Of a stretch of DNA of 44,418 nt, positions 33,972-40,824 are shown piece by piece. Location: IMG/VR virus record IMGVR_UViG_3300021185_001090, positions 1-44,418 of that record; one strand, written 5' to 3'. Each line of letters opens with the position of its first letter. The stretch's first letter is position 1. Source of the stretch: a virus. Both the position numbers and the translations under genes were made by a program. Under the pieces are notes generated by a model. That model saw nothing but the letters and a program-made list of their open reading frames with translations, was not told where the DNA came from and did no database searches.

Positions 33972-34369
33972 TTCTTTTTCCTCGCGTCGTCGCGCACTAT
34001 TTGATAATGACGTGGAGCACCAACAGCCAGTCTCGCTTGAGGGAACATGACAGTCTTCCTGCCATCCTCGGCAACGTGACCGCACTCAGGGCACTTCACA
34101 TGGGGTTTAGTAAAGTACTGCTGCACCCCCGTCATTTCGACGAGGACAGAGTCAGAAAGCTGGAGACCTGAATCCCCAGCGGTTAGTACATATTCCTGAT
34201 GACCTTGACGCCTTGTATGGACATTCAGAGTTGCCTCGTGTCTGCCATTCAAGTCAACGACCCCTCGTACATATACTCGATGGTCAAAAGTGCCTTCGAG
34301 ATCGTTTGGATCAAGGTTCTCGCCACCATAAAAGATGGAGCCAGCTGACCTTGTGATTCGTAGGGGCAT
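33968..34369 (-). CDS. Hypothetical protein with a CPECGH knuckle
   Basis: 133 residues. The N-terminal 80 residues are beta-rich (MPLRITRSAGSIFYGG, VYVRGVVDLNGRHEATLNV). A single CPECGH zinc knuckle stands at about 93-98, and the C-terminus is very basic (ending RDDARKKK). One CxxC pair could bind zinc with His residues nearby or act in a dimer. AAGGA stands 7 nt before ATG 34369. Its place after the SSB-like gene suggests a DNA- or RNA-linked role. No family recognised. Confidence 0.6.
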   Translation of the reverse strand: MPLRITRSAGSIFYGGENLDPNDLEGTFDHRVYVRGVVDLNGRHEATLNVHTRRQGHQEYVLTAGDSGLQLSDSVLVEMTGVQQYFTKPHVKCPECGHVAEDGRKTVMFPQARLAVGAPRHYQIVRDDARKKK

Positions 34370-34379
34370 AAACTAATCC

Positions 34380-34763
34380 TTAAAAAGGTAGGTCGTCGTC
34401 TAGGAAATCGTCAGCCGGTGGCTTGGCACCTTGTGACGGGCTGTTGCTGGCATTTGGGTTTGGCTTAGGAATCCAGTAATCAACATTCAGTTGCTGAATA
34501 TTTCCGTCATCACCCATCTGCTCGCAGACTTTGATGTTGTATCGGAAGTCGTTGCCGTTGTTTATATCCAGAGCTGCCTGCAAATCGGCTACTAACTCTC
34601 GGCTGATCTTGATAAAGCCATCAAATTTAGGCACATGTTCTTTGGTCGCCCAGTCGTACTGCTTAAGGCGGTTCCACTCTTCGATGCGCTTGTCTTTAGG
34701 CATTGGATACAGACGACCCTTACCTGCTTTCAATGATTCAAATGCTGTTGGTTTGTTTTGCAT
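34380..34763 (-). CDS. SSB-like single-stranded DNA-binding protein
   Basis: 127 residues. The last residues DDFLDDDLPF are an excellent copy of the acidic tip by which bacterial SSB and T7 gp2.5 proteins recruit partners, preceded by a Pro/Asn/Ser-rich flexible linker. The front 100 residues have the mixed beta pattern of an OB fold (FDGFIKISRELVADL, then FRYNIKVCEQMGDDG), although it is not a close relative of the usual SSB. It lies directly after the exonuclease, with a TGATG overlap and GGAGA before ATG 34763. It would cover ssDNA made by the exonuclease and hand it to the annealing protein. The tip motif is seen; the OB fold is inferred. Confidence 0.65.
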   Translation of the reverse strand: MQNKPTAFESLKAGKGRLYPMPKDKRIEEWNRLKQYDWATKEHVPKFDGFIKISRELVADLQAALDINNGNDFRYNIKVCEQMGDDGNIQQLNVDYWIPKPNPNASNSPSQGAKPPADDFLDDDLPF

Positions 34764-35791
34764 CACACTTCTCCGTGTTGGATTTGGACTTGCATTGCGC
34801 CGCTTTCTCTTCTGAAAGAATCAAGCGACTCGTCTTTGTTAAGCACCGCGTCTTCACCACCCAAGAACTCAAACGCTTTGCGGTAATCAATGGGTGGGTT
34901 CTTCATAATCACCTTCACTGTGGTCTTGCCATTACTGACAGAGCCTTTGTAGCGTTCGGCGATATCTTTTTTCAGGGATTCACTGGTCTTGCCCAGCACA
35001 TCCAAGGTTTGTAGGTCGTCACTGATGCGTGACTTGATGTCTGCAATCCGGTTCTGCATTGCAGTCAGCCGGTTCAGTTCCTCATCGGTCTTGATGACCT
35101 CTGGCGCATCAACCTCAATGCTTTTAACGTGGTCAGCTCGGGTGACCTCATCTCGGTACTGCTCTTGAATCCAGTTGTACCAAACTTGGTACAGATCAAG
35201 GCGAGAGATGGTGCCCTTGCTGGGTTGCGGCAGATACTTGCGGCTCAGAAGTTCAGTTAGGAAGTCCTCCTTGCGTGGGACTCGCTCTAGCGTGTACTGA
35301 GGCTCGGCTGTTTCGTTCTTAGCCAAGTAACAAATAAAGTCACACCACTCTGCATCCAGTACTTCCATCTGCATGTAGACCTGCATGAGGTACATGCTGC
35401 GCTTCGGTGAGAAGATAGAGTAAGGTGACTTGGTGTACTGGGGAAACGGACACTTGATTTCCACACAACCCTCCAAGCCCACGAGCCCGTCGGGAGATGC
35501 TGCGATAAAGTCATGCTTTGGGTGGACTACCAGTCCTGTCTCTTCGACGGTGTAACCCTGTAGACCCTCTAGAAAGATGCGAGCATGGTCCTCCATCATC
35601 TGTCCATGGGCAACAGCCGGAACCATCTTGAACTCAGACTCAGCACCAGCCAATGCTCTAACCTCTTGGCGAACCAAGTCGGCTGGCTTCATGTAGGGGT
35701 GCTTGCCTTCTAGTGCAGCGCAGACAGATGCCTTGATCTTACCGGCTCGTGCTGCGTGCCATTCGGGTGATCCTTGAACAGCTAAACTCAT
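34763..35791 (-). CDS. YqaJ-type viral exonuclease (Red alpha family)
   Basis: 342 residues. The N-terminal 180 residues carry the family motifs: GSPEWHAARAGKIKAS, HGQMMEDHA (Glu67), the catalytic Asp101 in ASPDGL, and Glu111-x-Lys113 in EIKCP. The C-terminal half is helical (residues about 190-340) and may bind the partner annealing protein. The enzyme would chew one strand from dsDNA ends, giving 3' overhangs for annealing. The start overlaps the previous stop by 4 nt as ATGA. Confidence 0.9.
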   Translation of the reverse strand: MSLAVQGSPEWHAARAGKIKASVCAALEGKHPYMKPADLVRQEVRALAGAESEFKMVPAVAHGQMMEDHARIFLEGLQGYTVEETGLVVHPKHDFIAASPDGLVGLEGCVEIKCPFPQYTKSPYSIFSPKRSMYLMQVYMQMEVLDAEWCDFICYLAKNETAEPQYTLERVPRKEDFLTELLSRKYLPQPSKGTISRLDLYQVWYNWIQEQYRDEVTRADHVKSIEVDAPEVIKTDEELNRLTAMQNRIADIKSRISDDLQTLDVLGKTSESLKKDIAERYKGSVSNGKTTVKVIMKNPPIDYRKAFEFLGGEDAVLNKDESLDSFRRESGAMQVQIQHGEV

Positions 35792-36438
35792 TTGCTAGCC
35801 CTCCATCCTTTATCCTGACAAAGCGCTTCCCAGTTACCTGTCGTGTCGGTCAACCCTCGATTGGTTAGACCACGTTTAAACTTGTCGTACAGCTTTGTGG
35901 CTTCACTCAGGGTCTTAGCTTCACCAAACTTAAGGTGTTCCCAGATGGCTATTACTTTTTCAAGTTCTGCATCGGCATCATTTGTTTCTGAAGGTGTACT
36001 TTCTTCAGCATTAGAAACACTTTCTTCAATATCTCTTACCTGAGAGCTAAGCCACATGGTGTAGCCCAGCCCAAACTCACCCATCGCTTTGACGCGACAG
36101 CGCTGCTTGGCTGTATTGATGTCAGTTGATGAAGGAGAGTCAACCGCCTTGCCTGACCGATGAACGGGAAGGTAGGTAATGTTGGTCTGACCGCCAATTG
36201 TCATGCGACAACGGACTTCGGCAGAGCCGTCATTGAAGTAATGACATTCTCTGCCTTCTGGGTCTTCGGTGAATTCCCAGTGGTACTCAGGGAAGGTGCC
36301 CATCATTATTTCATGGGCTTTCATCCAAGGCAGATAGGTAAGGACTTGATCGCCCAGTACCTCTGTCTCGGTGCAGAATGGTGCTACATCTATATCAGAT
36401 AAGGTCGCCCAGATGTGGGCGCGTGTAAGCATATCCAT
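35788..36438 (-). CDS. Single-strand annealing protein, DUF1071/Sak type
   Basis: 216 residues. Features of the DUF1071 group of phage annealing proteins are clear: TYLPWMKAHEIMMGTFPEYHW, ITYLPVHRSGKAVDSPSS, and the near-invariant DINTAKQRCRVKAMGEFGLGY. Such proteins form rings on ssDNA and anneal complementary strands. The C-terminal about 90 residues are helical and less conserved, perhaps binding the partner exonuclease or SSB. It is the first gene of a transcript with its own promoter (36465-36492), and GGAG lies at the right distance before ATG 36438. Together with the exonuclease and the SSB-like protein it makes a complete lambda-Red-like cassette. Confidence 0.85.
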   Translation of the reverse strand: MDMLTRAHIWATLSDIDVAPFCTETEVLGDQVLTYLPWMKAHEIMMGTFPEYHWEFTEDPEGRECHYFNDGSAEVRCRMTIGGQTNITYLPVHRSGKAVDSPSSTDINTAKQRCRVKAMGEFGLGYTMWLSSQVRDIEESVSNAEESTPSETNDADAELEKVIAIWEHLKFGEAKTLSEATKLYDKFKRGLTNRGLTDTTGNWEALCQDKGWRASK

Positions 36439-36441
36439 GTA

Positions 36442-36466
36442 ATGTCTCCGTTAGTTCAGGAGACAT
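36442..36466 (-). promoter_or_regulatory. Perfect 8-bp dyad, candidate operator of the annealing gene
   Basis: ATGTCTCC, nine bases, GGAGACAT: two perfect 8-bp arms. One arm overlaps the -10 hexamer and the other covers the ribosome site. A protein bound here would block the promoter. The upstream arm lies before the expected transcript start, so this works as DNA rather than RNA. Confidence 0.65.
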
Positions 36467-36492
36467 ATTAACACCGCTCAGATTTATTTCAA
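36465..36492 (-). promoter_or_regulatory. Sigma-70 promoter of the recombination operon
   Basis: Minus strand TTGAAA (36492-36487), 16-bp spacer, TAATAT (36470-36465). The expected transcript start is about 20 nt before the annealing gene ATG. Confidence 0.75.
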
Positions 36493-36502
36493 CACTTCTA
36501 GA

Positions 36503-36664
36503 TTATTTTGTTTCTTCGTCCATATTTTTTTTGGACCGCAGCTTTAGAAATTCCGCGTAAGTTGGGCTTAATTTTTTCCCAAAGACAACTTTGAGCTTGG
36601 GGGTGCCCTGAATTTTTCTTATTAAAGTTTTGCAGCTGACTCGCTGCGACGGGTCGGGGGGCAT
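36503..36664 (-). CDS. 53-residue basic hypothetical protein
   Basis: Open frame of 54 codons starting ATG 7 bp past the repressor stop, with AAAGGA about 11 nt upstream. The product is basic with a helix-turn-like middle (CKTLIRKIQGTPKLKVVFGK) and a Lys-rich end. It may be a small DNA-binding partner of the repressor, or an anti-repressor. Its 3' end runs up to the annealing promoter. I do not recognise it; it could still be chance. Confidence 0.45.
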   Translation of the reverse strand: MPPDPSQRVSCKTLIRKIQGTPKLKVVFGKKLSPTYAEFLKLRSKKNMDEETK

Positions 36665-36670
36665 AGATAG

Positions 36671-37075
36671 TCAATCCTTTGCTAATATTTTTACGATATC
36701 GTTGAAAGATGCACGTTTACTTTCATCGAGATACGCCGCGCACATGTGTGCAAACTGTGCGGGAGTGAGTACAAAGTTTGATTTCTCCTCAAAATCTTTC
36801 ACGTAAACAATGGCTTCAAGCATTGTATCTATAGGCTGCGCTTTGTCTCGAGTCTCAAGCGTCACCCACAAGTAGAGGTCTATATGGTAAAGGTCACACA
36901 ATTCAACAATACGCTCTCCGTCGCTAGGTAGACTTCCCCGAATCCACGCTTGCGCTGAGGCGGCACTGCATCCTGTTGCCTTGACGATACTGGCACCGCG
37001 TCCCCATTCAGGAACACCACATCGGTCAAGACCATCGTTGAATATTTTTTTCCTCTGTTCTTTTTTTTCGTCCAT
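36671..37075 (-). CDS. CI-like HTH repressor lacking a peptidase domain
   Basis: 134 residues. The N-terminal 75 residues have an XRE/lambda-repressor type HTH (IVKATGCSAASAQAWIRG as helices 2-3, then LPSDGERIVELCDLYHID). The C-terminal half is a short helical part, too short for the S24 self-cleavage domain of CI or LexA, and the Ser/Lys dyad context is absent. It is probably a dimeric lysogeny repressor that uses another way of induction. It is transcribed divergently from the initiator gene, with an operator-like dyad in the promoter between them. GCGGAGGAAAC before ATG is a strong ribosome site. Confidence 0.8.
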   Translation of the reverse strand: MDEKKEQRKKIFNDGLDRCGVPEWGRGASIVKATGCSAASAQAWIRGSLPSDGERIVELCDLYHIDLYLWVTLETRDKAQPIDTMLEAIVYVKDFEEKSNFVLTPAQFAHMCAAYLDESKRASFNDIVKILAKD

Positions 37076-37089
37076 GTTTCCTCCGCCGA

Positions 37090-37120
37090 ATTATTTTCCT
37101 GATAAAACGCTTACTTTCAA
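37090..37120 (-). promoter_or_regulatory. Weak candidate promoter of the repressor gene
   Basis: Minus strand TTGAAA (37120-37115), 19-bp spacer, AATAAT (37095-37090). The spacing is long, so this would be a weak or activator-dependent promoter, as is usual for a lysogeny repressor. Confidence 0.35.
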
Positions 37121-37138
37121 CCCCTTTCATAAATTTAT

Positions 37139-37167
37139 TTGATATCTGTTAACCACCAGATTAATAT
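37139..37167 (+). promoter_or_regulatory. Early promoter with operator dyad in the spacer
   Basis: TTGATA (37139-37144), 17-bp spacer, TAATAT (37162-37167): close to the sigma-70 consensus. The spacer holds ATCTG, eight bases, CAGAT (37144-37161), a dyad with 5-bp arms that a repressor dimer could bind, blocking polymerase directly. Confidence 0.75.
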
Positions 37168-37205
37168 GGCTGCTCAAACGAATATTACATGGAGCCGTCT
37201 CATTA

Positions 37206-37943
37206 ATGATTTTCCGTCCTGCAAACCTCAAGCAAGACCATTACACCCGAATCCCCAACTTACTTCTCAGAGGCGGCGTTAGTGCCAGCCAGTTTAGAGA
37301 TGACGGTTTATCGCCAGAGTCTTTAGGGGTTCTTGTCTATCTTCTTAGCCATGTCGATGACTGGCAAATCACCAACAACCAACTCTGCACTGTCTTCGGT
37401 GTCGGCAACGTGAAGATGACTCGCATCACAGCTGAGCTGGAAGAGGCTGAATACATACGCAGAGAAATTGTCCGAAACGAAAGTGGTCACGTCGTCCGCT
37501 GGGATTGGCTGGTGACTGATGTTAGAGGGGCTTTTCCACTAGATCATCGAAACCCAGATCAAGCTAACCCAGATCAAGTAAACCCAGATCAAGGTAATCA
37601 GACCCAAAGAACAAATATTATTACTAACGAACATCAGAAAGAACAAACATGCTGGCGGTCTGATCTCCTAAACGGTAATCCAGAGGGTATTGCTGATAAG
37701 CCATGGGCTAAGTGGTGGGAGTACAAGCTGGAGAAACGTAAAGGCAGAAAGCCTGCGGCAAAGATGCTCAGCGCTCAGGCTGAGGACTTCAAGGTTATGA
37801 AGCGCCAAGGTTTTGATATCGCGGGTGTTGTGGATTTTGCGATCAGCCGAGGCTGGGAAAGAATCGGTAGCCCTGATTGGGCAGCGCTCAAGTGCTTTAA
37901 AGGGCACGACAGAAAGAATGATCTGTTGGGAGCTGTCAAATGA
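37206..37943 (+). CDS. Replication initiator (lambda O-like)
   Basis: 245 residues. The N-terminal 110 residues hold a winged-helix domain (ESLGVLVYLLSHVDDW, ITNNQLCTVFGVGNVKMTR, ELEEAEYIRREIV), as in phage initiators that bind iterons. A short linker contains NPDQ three times. The C-terminal part (WAKWWEYKLEKRKGRKP, EDFKVMKRQGFDIAGVVDF) resembles the helicase-recruiting part of O/DnaT-like proteins. The gene stands first after the early promoter, and the next gene encodes a helicase. Its own sequence holds the likely origin. The stop overlaps the helicase start (ATGA). Confidence 0.7.
   Translation: MIFRPANLKQDHYTRIPNLLLRGGVSASQFRDDGLSPESLGVLVYLLSHVDDWQITNNQLCTVFGVGNVKMTRITAELEEAEYIRREIVRNESGHVVRWDWLVTDVRGAFPLDHRNPDQANPDQVNPDQGNQTQRTNIITNEHQKEQTCWRSDLLNGNPEGIADKPWAKWWEYKLEKRKGRKPAAKMLSAQAEDFKVMKRQGFDIAGVVDFAISRGWERIGSPDWAALKCFKGHDRKNDLLGAVK
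37551..37595 (+). repeat. Three 15-bp iterons inside the initiator gene
   Basis: AACCCAGATCAAG occurs three times, exactly, at 37551, 37566 and 37581, with a 15-bp period, and a degenerate fourth unit follows at 37596. All codon third positions are identical between the units. Confidence 0.85.
37551..37655 (+). other. Probable replication origin (iterons plus AT-rich stretch)
   Basis: The iterons are followed by an AT-rich, mostly purine-rich stretch (about 37605-37655, including AAATATTATTACTAAC) before sequence composition returns to normal. Lambda places its origin in the same way: iterons and an unwinding region in the middle of the O gene. Confidence 0.6.
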
Positions 37944-39775
37944 TGGACGTTAAAACGCTAGCCCAGCACCTAGCCCCGCATGCTGCTGGTATCTGTCACG
38001 AACTATACCCCGACGGTAGAGTGGAATCCGGCTGCTACAAGATCGGATCGATACAAGGCGAGAAAGGCAGGAGCATGTCTGTCTATCTCAACGGCGATCA
38101 GTGCGGTAAGTGGATGGACTTTAGTACGGGTGAGGGCGGAGACCTGCTGGACCTCATCATGTACAGCCAAGGTCTTACCTTAGTCAACGCAATGGATTGG
38201 GCAAAGAAGCGCTACGGTATCCGCGACAACACCCCCGCCAAAAAAGTTGCTCCGGCGGAAAAAAAGAACTACACCAAACCTCAGCCCCCGGCTCGCAATG
38301 AGAGCGCCCACCTGCATGGGTATATGGAGAAGAGAGGGTTCAAAGATGTAGGGGAGGTATGCTTCCGCTGGAAGATATATGAGACCGACGCAAGGGGTGG
38401 TCAAGATGTTGTGTTCCCCTTCTTCGACACTCAGGGCAATGAGACATTCCTAAAGACCAAGCCGATCAATCATGACGGCAACCCGTCCACTCAGAAAGAC
38501 CTCAAGCCTATCTTGTTTGGATGGCAAGCCATGCCTGACGATGCGCGAAAGGTGTGGATCACTGAGGGTGAGTGGGATGCCATCGCCTGTGGTGAGTTAG
38601 GGTTCCCAGCTCTATCGGTGCCAATGGGTGGAGGTAAAGGCGCGAAGCAGACCAAGTGGATCGCCCATGAATACGAGAACCTCGCCCGCTTTGAAGAGAT
38701 ATTAATCGCTACTGACATGGATGAGCAGGGGGAGCTTGCCGCCGCAGAAATTATGTCTAGGCTGGGTGACCGATGCTACAGGGTTAACCTGCCAACCAAA
38801 GACATCAATGAGCTGCTGCAAAAGGAAGGCTACGAGCAGGCACGCTGGATGCTGGAGTGCGCCTATCAAGAGGCACGCTGGAAAGACCCTGAGACTTTGC
38901 GCTCTGTACTGGACTTTGAAGCGGACATCGATGACTTCTTTGAAAACAAGATGGACGACACGCAGGGCTTCGGCTCTGGATGGGCGAAGCTGGACGAAGA
39001 GGACATCAAGTTCAGACCCAACGAGCTGTGGGGTGTTTGCGGGATCAACGGTCACGGCAAAAGCATGTGGCTTAACCAGCTGTCACTCAATGCTGTAGAG
39101 CAGGATCAAAAGGTTCTGATTGCATCGATGGAGATGACGCCCAAGGCAACCATGGGGCGAATGGTTAGGCAGGCTGCTGGATCAGAGCAGCCACCCCAGC
39201 CATACAGAAAGAAACTGCTTGAGTGGATGTGCCCTAACCTGTGGCTGTTCGTTGACAAGCTGACCCCCAAGCCTGAAGACCTTATGTCGTGCTTTGAATA
39301 TGCATATCGACGTTACGGCATCAATGTCTTTGTGGTCGATAGCTTGACCAATATGGTCAGGCAGGATGATTACGAAGGGCAGCAGCGCTTCATCGAGAAG
39401 CTGGTCAACTTCAAGCTGTCATTCCCCGTCACTATCTTCATCGTGACCCACGTCCGAAAGGGCGAGTCAGAGTACGCAGCACCCAACAAGTACGACGTTA
39501 AGGGCTCGGGCTCTATCACTGACTTGGCAGATGGCTTTATCAGTGTATGGAAGAACAAGAAGAAAGCCGAGCAGATAGAGCAGGCAGAGATGCTGGGTGA
39601 AGAGCCGGACGAGATGTACACCAAGCAGTGGGATACGTATCTCGAGGTCTTAAAGAATCGCAACGGTATGTATGAAGGAAAGGTTGGCTTTGAGTTCGAT
39701 AGCAGGTGCTGTCAGTACCGCGACAGAAAGAATGGCAAGCCAAGGTTTTATATCAATTATTCAAAGGATGCATAG
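37940..39775 (+). CDS. Replicative helicase with TOPRIM domain (Twinkle/gp4-like)
   Basis: 611 residues. The N-terminal 95 residues include a truncated primase-type zinc region (GGDLLDLIMYSQGLTLVNAM) without a recognisable set of four Cys. The TOPRIM domain has Glu209 (ITEGEWDAIA) and Asp259/Asp261 (IATDMDEQG). The RecA/DnaB-type helicase domain has Walker A G368-INGHGKS-375, the acidic Walker B VFVVDSLTNM, and a DVKGSGSITDLADGF motif near residue 505. It would unwind the origin and perhaps prime. Two ATG codons (37940, 37943) are adjacent, and the first overlaps the initiator stop. DNA polymerase is not encoded in the window. Confidence 0.85.
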   Translation: MMDVKTLAQHLAPHAAGICHELYPDGRVESGCYKIGSIQGEKGRSMSVYLNGDQCGKWMDFSTGEGGDLLDLIMYSQGLTLVNAMDWAKKRYGIRDNTPAKKVAPAEKKNYTKPQPPARNESAHLHGYMEKRGFKDVGEVCFRWKIYETDARGGQDVVFPFFDTQGNETFLKTKPINHDGNPSTQKDLKPILFGWQAMPDDARKVWITEGEWDAIACGELGFPALSVPMGGGKGAKQTKWIAHEYENLARFEEILIATDMDEQGELAAAEIMSRLGDRCYRVNLPTKDINELLQKEGYEQARWMLECAYQEARWKDPETLRSVLDFEADIDDFFENKMDDTQGFGSGWAKLDEEDIKFRPNELWGVCGINGHGKSMWLNQLSLNAVEQDQKVLIASMEMTPKATMGRMVRQAAGSEQPPQPYRKKLLEWMCPNLWLFVDKLTPKPEDLMSCFEYAYRRYGINVFVVDSLTNMVRQDDYEGQQRFIEKLVNFKLSFPVTIFIVTHVRKGESEYAAPNKYDVKGSGSITDLADGFISVWKNKKKAEQIEQAEMLGEEPDEMYTKQWDTYLEVLKNRNGMYEGKVGFEFDSRCCQYRDRKNGKPRFYINYSKDA

Positions 39776-40108
39776 ATGGATCAGGAAAAGTTTGCACAAA
39801 AAATACGAGAGGCTGGCATTGCAGTGGGCAAGGCAGAGTACGAGCTGTCCAAGGCTGATGCAGATGAAAAGAGAATCGTGGCGCAGTCCATGGTGGTGGC
39901 TGAGGCGCAGGGCGCCAAGACCAATGCGGCTCAACTCAGAGCTTCTGATGAAGACGTTAACGTATACGAGGCGCGGCTATCTCGGGGCAGGGCTAAAGGC
40001 ATGCTGGCAGCGGCTAAGTCAGAGATGCTTGCTGCCGAGGTCGAGTTCAAGGTCTGGCAATCCATGCTCGCCAGTGAGCGTGCAGAGCGGAGAGTTTACG
40101 GAACATGA
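39776..40108 (+). CDS. Small coiled-coil hypothetical protein
   Basis: 110 residues, mostly long helices with heptad-like Ala/Glu/Lys spacing (IREAGIAVGKAEYELSKADADE, AAAKSEMLAAEVEFKVWQSM). It starts directly after the helicase stop and ends in an ATGA overlap with the Ref-like gene. Possibly a helicase loader or regulator, from its place only. No family recognised. Confidence 0.65.
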   Translation: MDQEKFAQKIREAGIAVGKAEYELSKADADEKRIVAQSMVVAEAQGAKTNAAQLRASDEDVNVYEARLSRGRAKGMLAAAKSEMLAAEVEFKVWQSMLASERAERRVYGT

Positions 40109-40416
40109 AGGGGCGCGGCGCGAATGCGGTTGATAAGAAGTGGATGGATGACATTACCCAGCTCGGCTGCTGTGTCTGCCATCGTCAGTTCAACGTGTTC
40201 ACGCCAGCTGAGGTGCATCACATCGACGGTAAGACCAAAGAGGGGGCGCACCTTAAGTCCATTCCGCTCTGTTACAAGCATCATCGCGGGGGTGAGGACA
40301 ACGCCAGCTACACCAGCCGTCACCCCTTTAAGAGAAAGTTTGAGAGCAGATACGGCACCCAGCTAGAGCTGCTGGAGTGGACGCAAGGGAGGATTAATGA
40401 AATTAACGGAGTTTGA
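40105..40416 (+). CDS. Ref-like HNH nuclease
   Basis: 103 residues. The sequence KKWMDDITQLGCCVCHRQ, then VHHIDGK, then PLCYKHHRGG, matches the phage P1 Ref family, a RecA-dependent endonuclease with a zinc-bound HNH fold: Cys pair (CCVC), catalytic HH, and CxxHH. Ref cuts displaced strands in D-loops and helps recombination. In this phage it lies in the replication operon, apart from the exonuclease/annealing cassette, and would act with host RecA. Confidence 0.8.
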   Translation: MKGRGANAVDKKWMDDITQLGCCVCHRQFNVFTPAEVHHIDGKTKEGAHLKSIPLCYKHHRGGEDNASYTSRHPFKRKFESRYGTQLELLEWTQGRINEINGV

Positions 40417-40576
40417 CAAGCTACAGCTGACTCCCAAGAGGCAGCGACAACCCAAGGGGCACTACCATTTTGACCCTGAGCCACCCAGACAAACGCCGAT
40501 GCGGCTGTGTGACTGTTTGGCAACGACAGATTGGACCAAGCCCTGCAAATATTGTGGAAGGAGTAAGAAGAAATGA
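40397..40576 (+). CDS. 59-residue zinc-binding hypothetical protein
   Basis: Open frame starting ATG inside the end of the Ref-like gene, with GGGAGG 6 nt upstream. It has CDC and CKYCG, four Cys positions (38, 40, 50, 53) spaced as a small zinc ribbon, and a strongly basic end (GRSKKK). It ends in an ATGA overlap with the next gene. Coupling on both sides and zinc-type spacing make it a real small gene. Confidence 0.6.
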   Translation: MKLTEFDKLQLTPKRQRQPKGHYHFDPEPPRQTPMRLCDCLATTDWTKPCKYCGRSKKK

Positions 40577-40824
40577 GCATCAATATGACAACCCCCGCGC
40601 AGTGGGACGCGGTTAAACAGCCCAAGCATTACAAGAAAACCGAAGACGCTATTGAGTGTATCGACGCGATCAAAAGCTCGATGGACATTGACCAATGGAG
40701 AGGCTATCTCAAAGGCAACGTACAGAAGTATGTCTGGCGCTATGAGAACCACCCCAACGGAAAGGTTCAGAGTCTTGAGAAAGCCAAGGTCTACCTGCAA
40801 TGGTTGATTGAGGCAGAGAGTTGA
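40573..40824 (+). CDS. DUF3310 protein (nucleotide kinase related)
   Basis: 83 residues. The pattern PKHYKKTEDAIECIDAI, then YLKGNVQKYVWRYENHPNG, then LEKAKVYLQWLI, is typical of DUF3310. In T7 the related gp1.7 has a nucleotide kinase role, and shorter DUF3310 proteins are found across phages. It may act in nucleotide supply during replication. The start overlaps the previous gene and the 3' end overlaps the nuclease start. Confidence 0.85.
   Translation: MSINMTTPAQWDAVKQPKHYKKTEDAIECIDAIKSSMDIDQWRGYLKGNVQKYVWRYENHPNGKVQSLEKAKVYLQWLIEAES

Noticed and set aside
33968-34369. CsrA-like N-terminus in the CPECGH protein
   Set aside because: The first 15 residues recall CsrA (a short strand with Thr-Arg and a Gly pair), but the rest of the CsrA pattern is missing and the protein is twice as long.
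38721-39098. 125-codon plus-strand frame inside the helicase gene
   Set aside because: It overlaps the TOPRIM and Walker A coding region, where the helicase frame is certain; Cys/Arg/Ser/Thr-rich product is a shadow.
39672-40133. 153-codon plus-strand frame over helicase end and next gene
   Set aside because: Arg/Ser-rich shadow that spans two real genes; no ribosome site.
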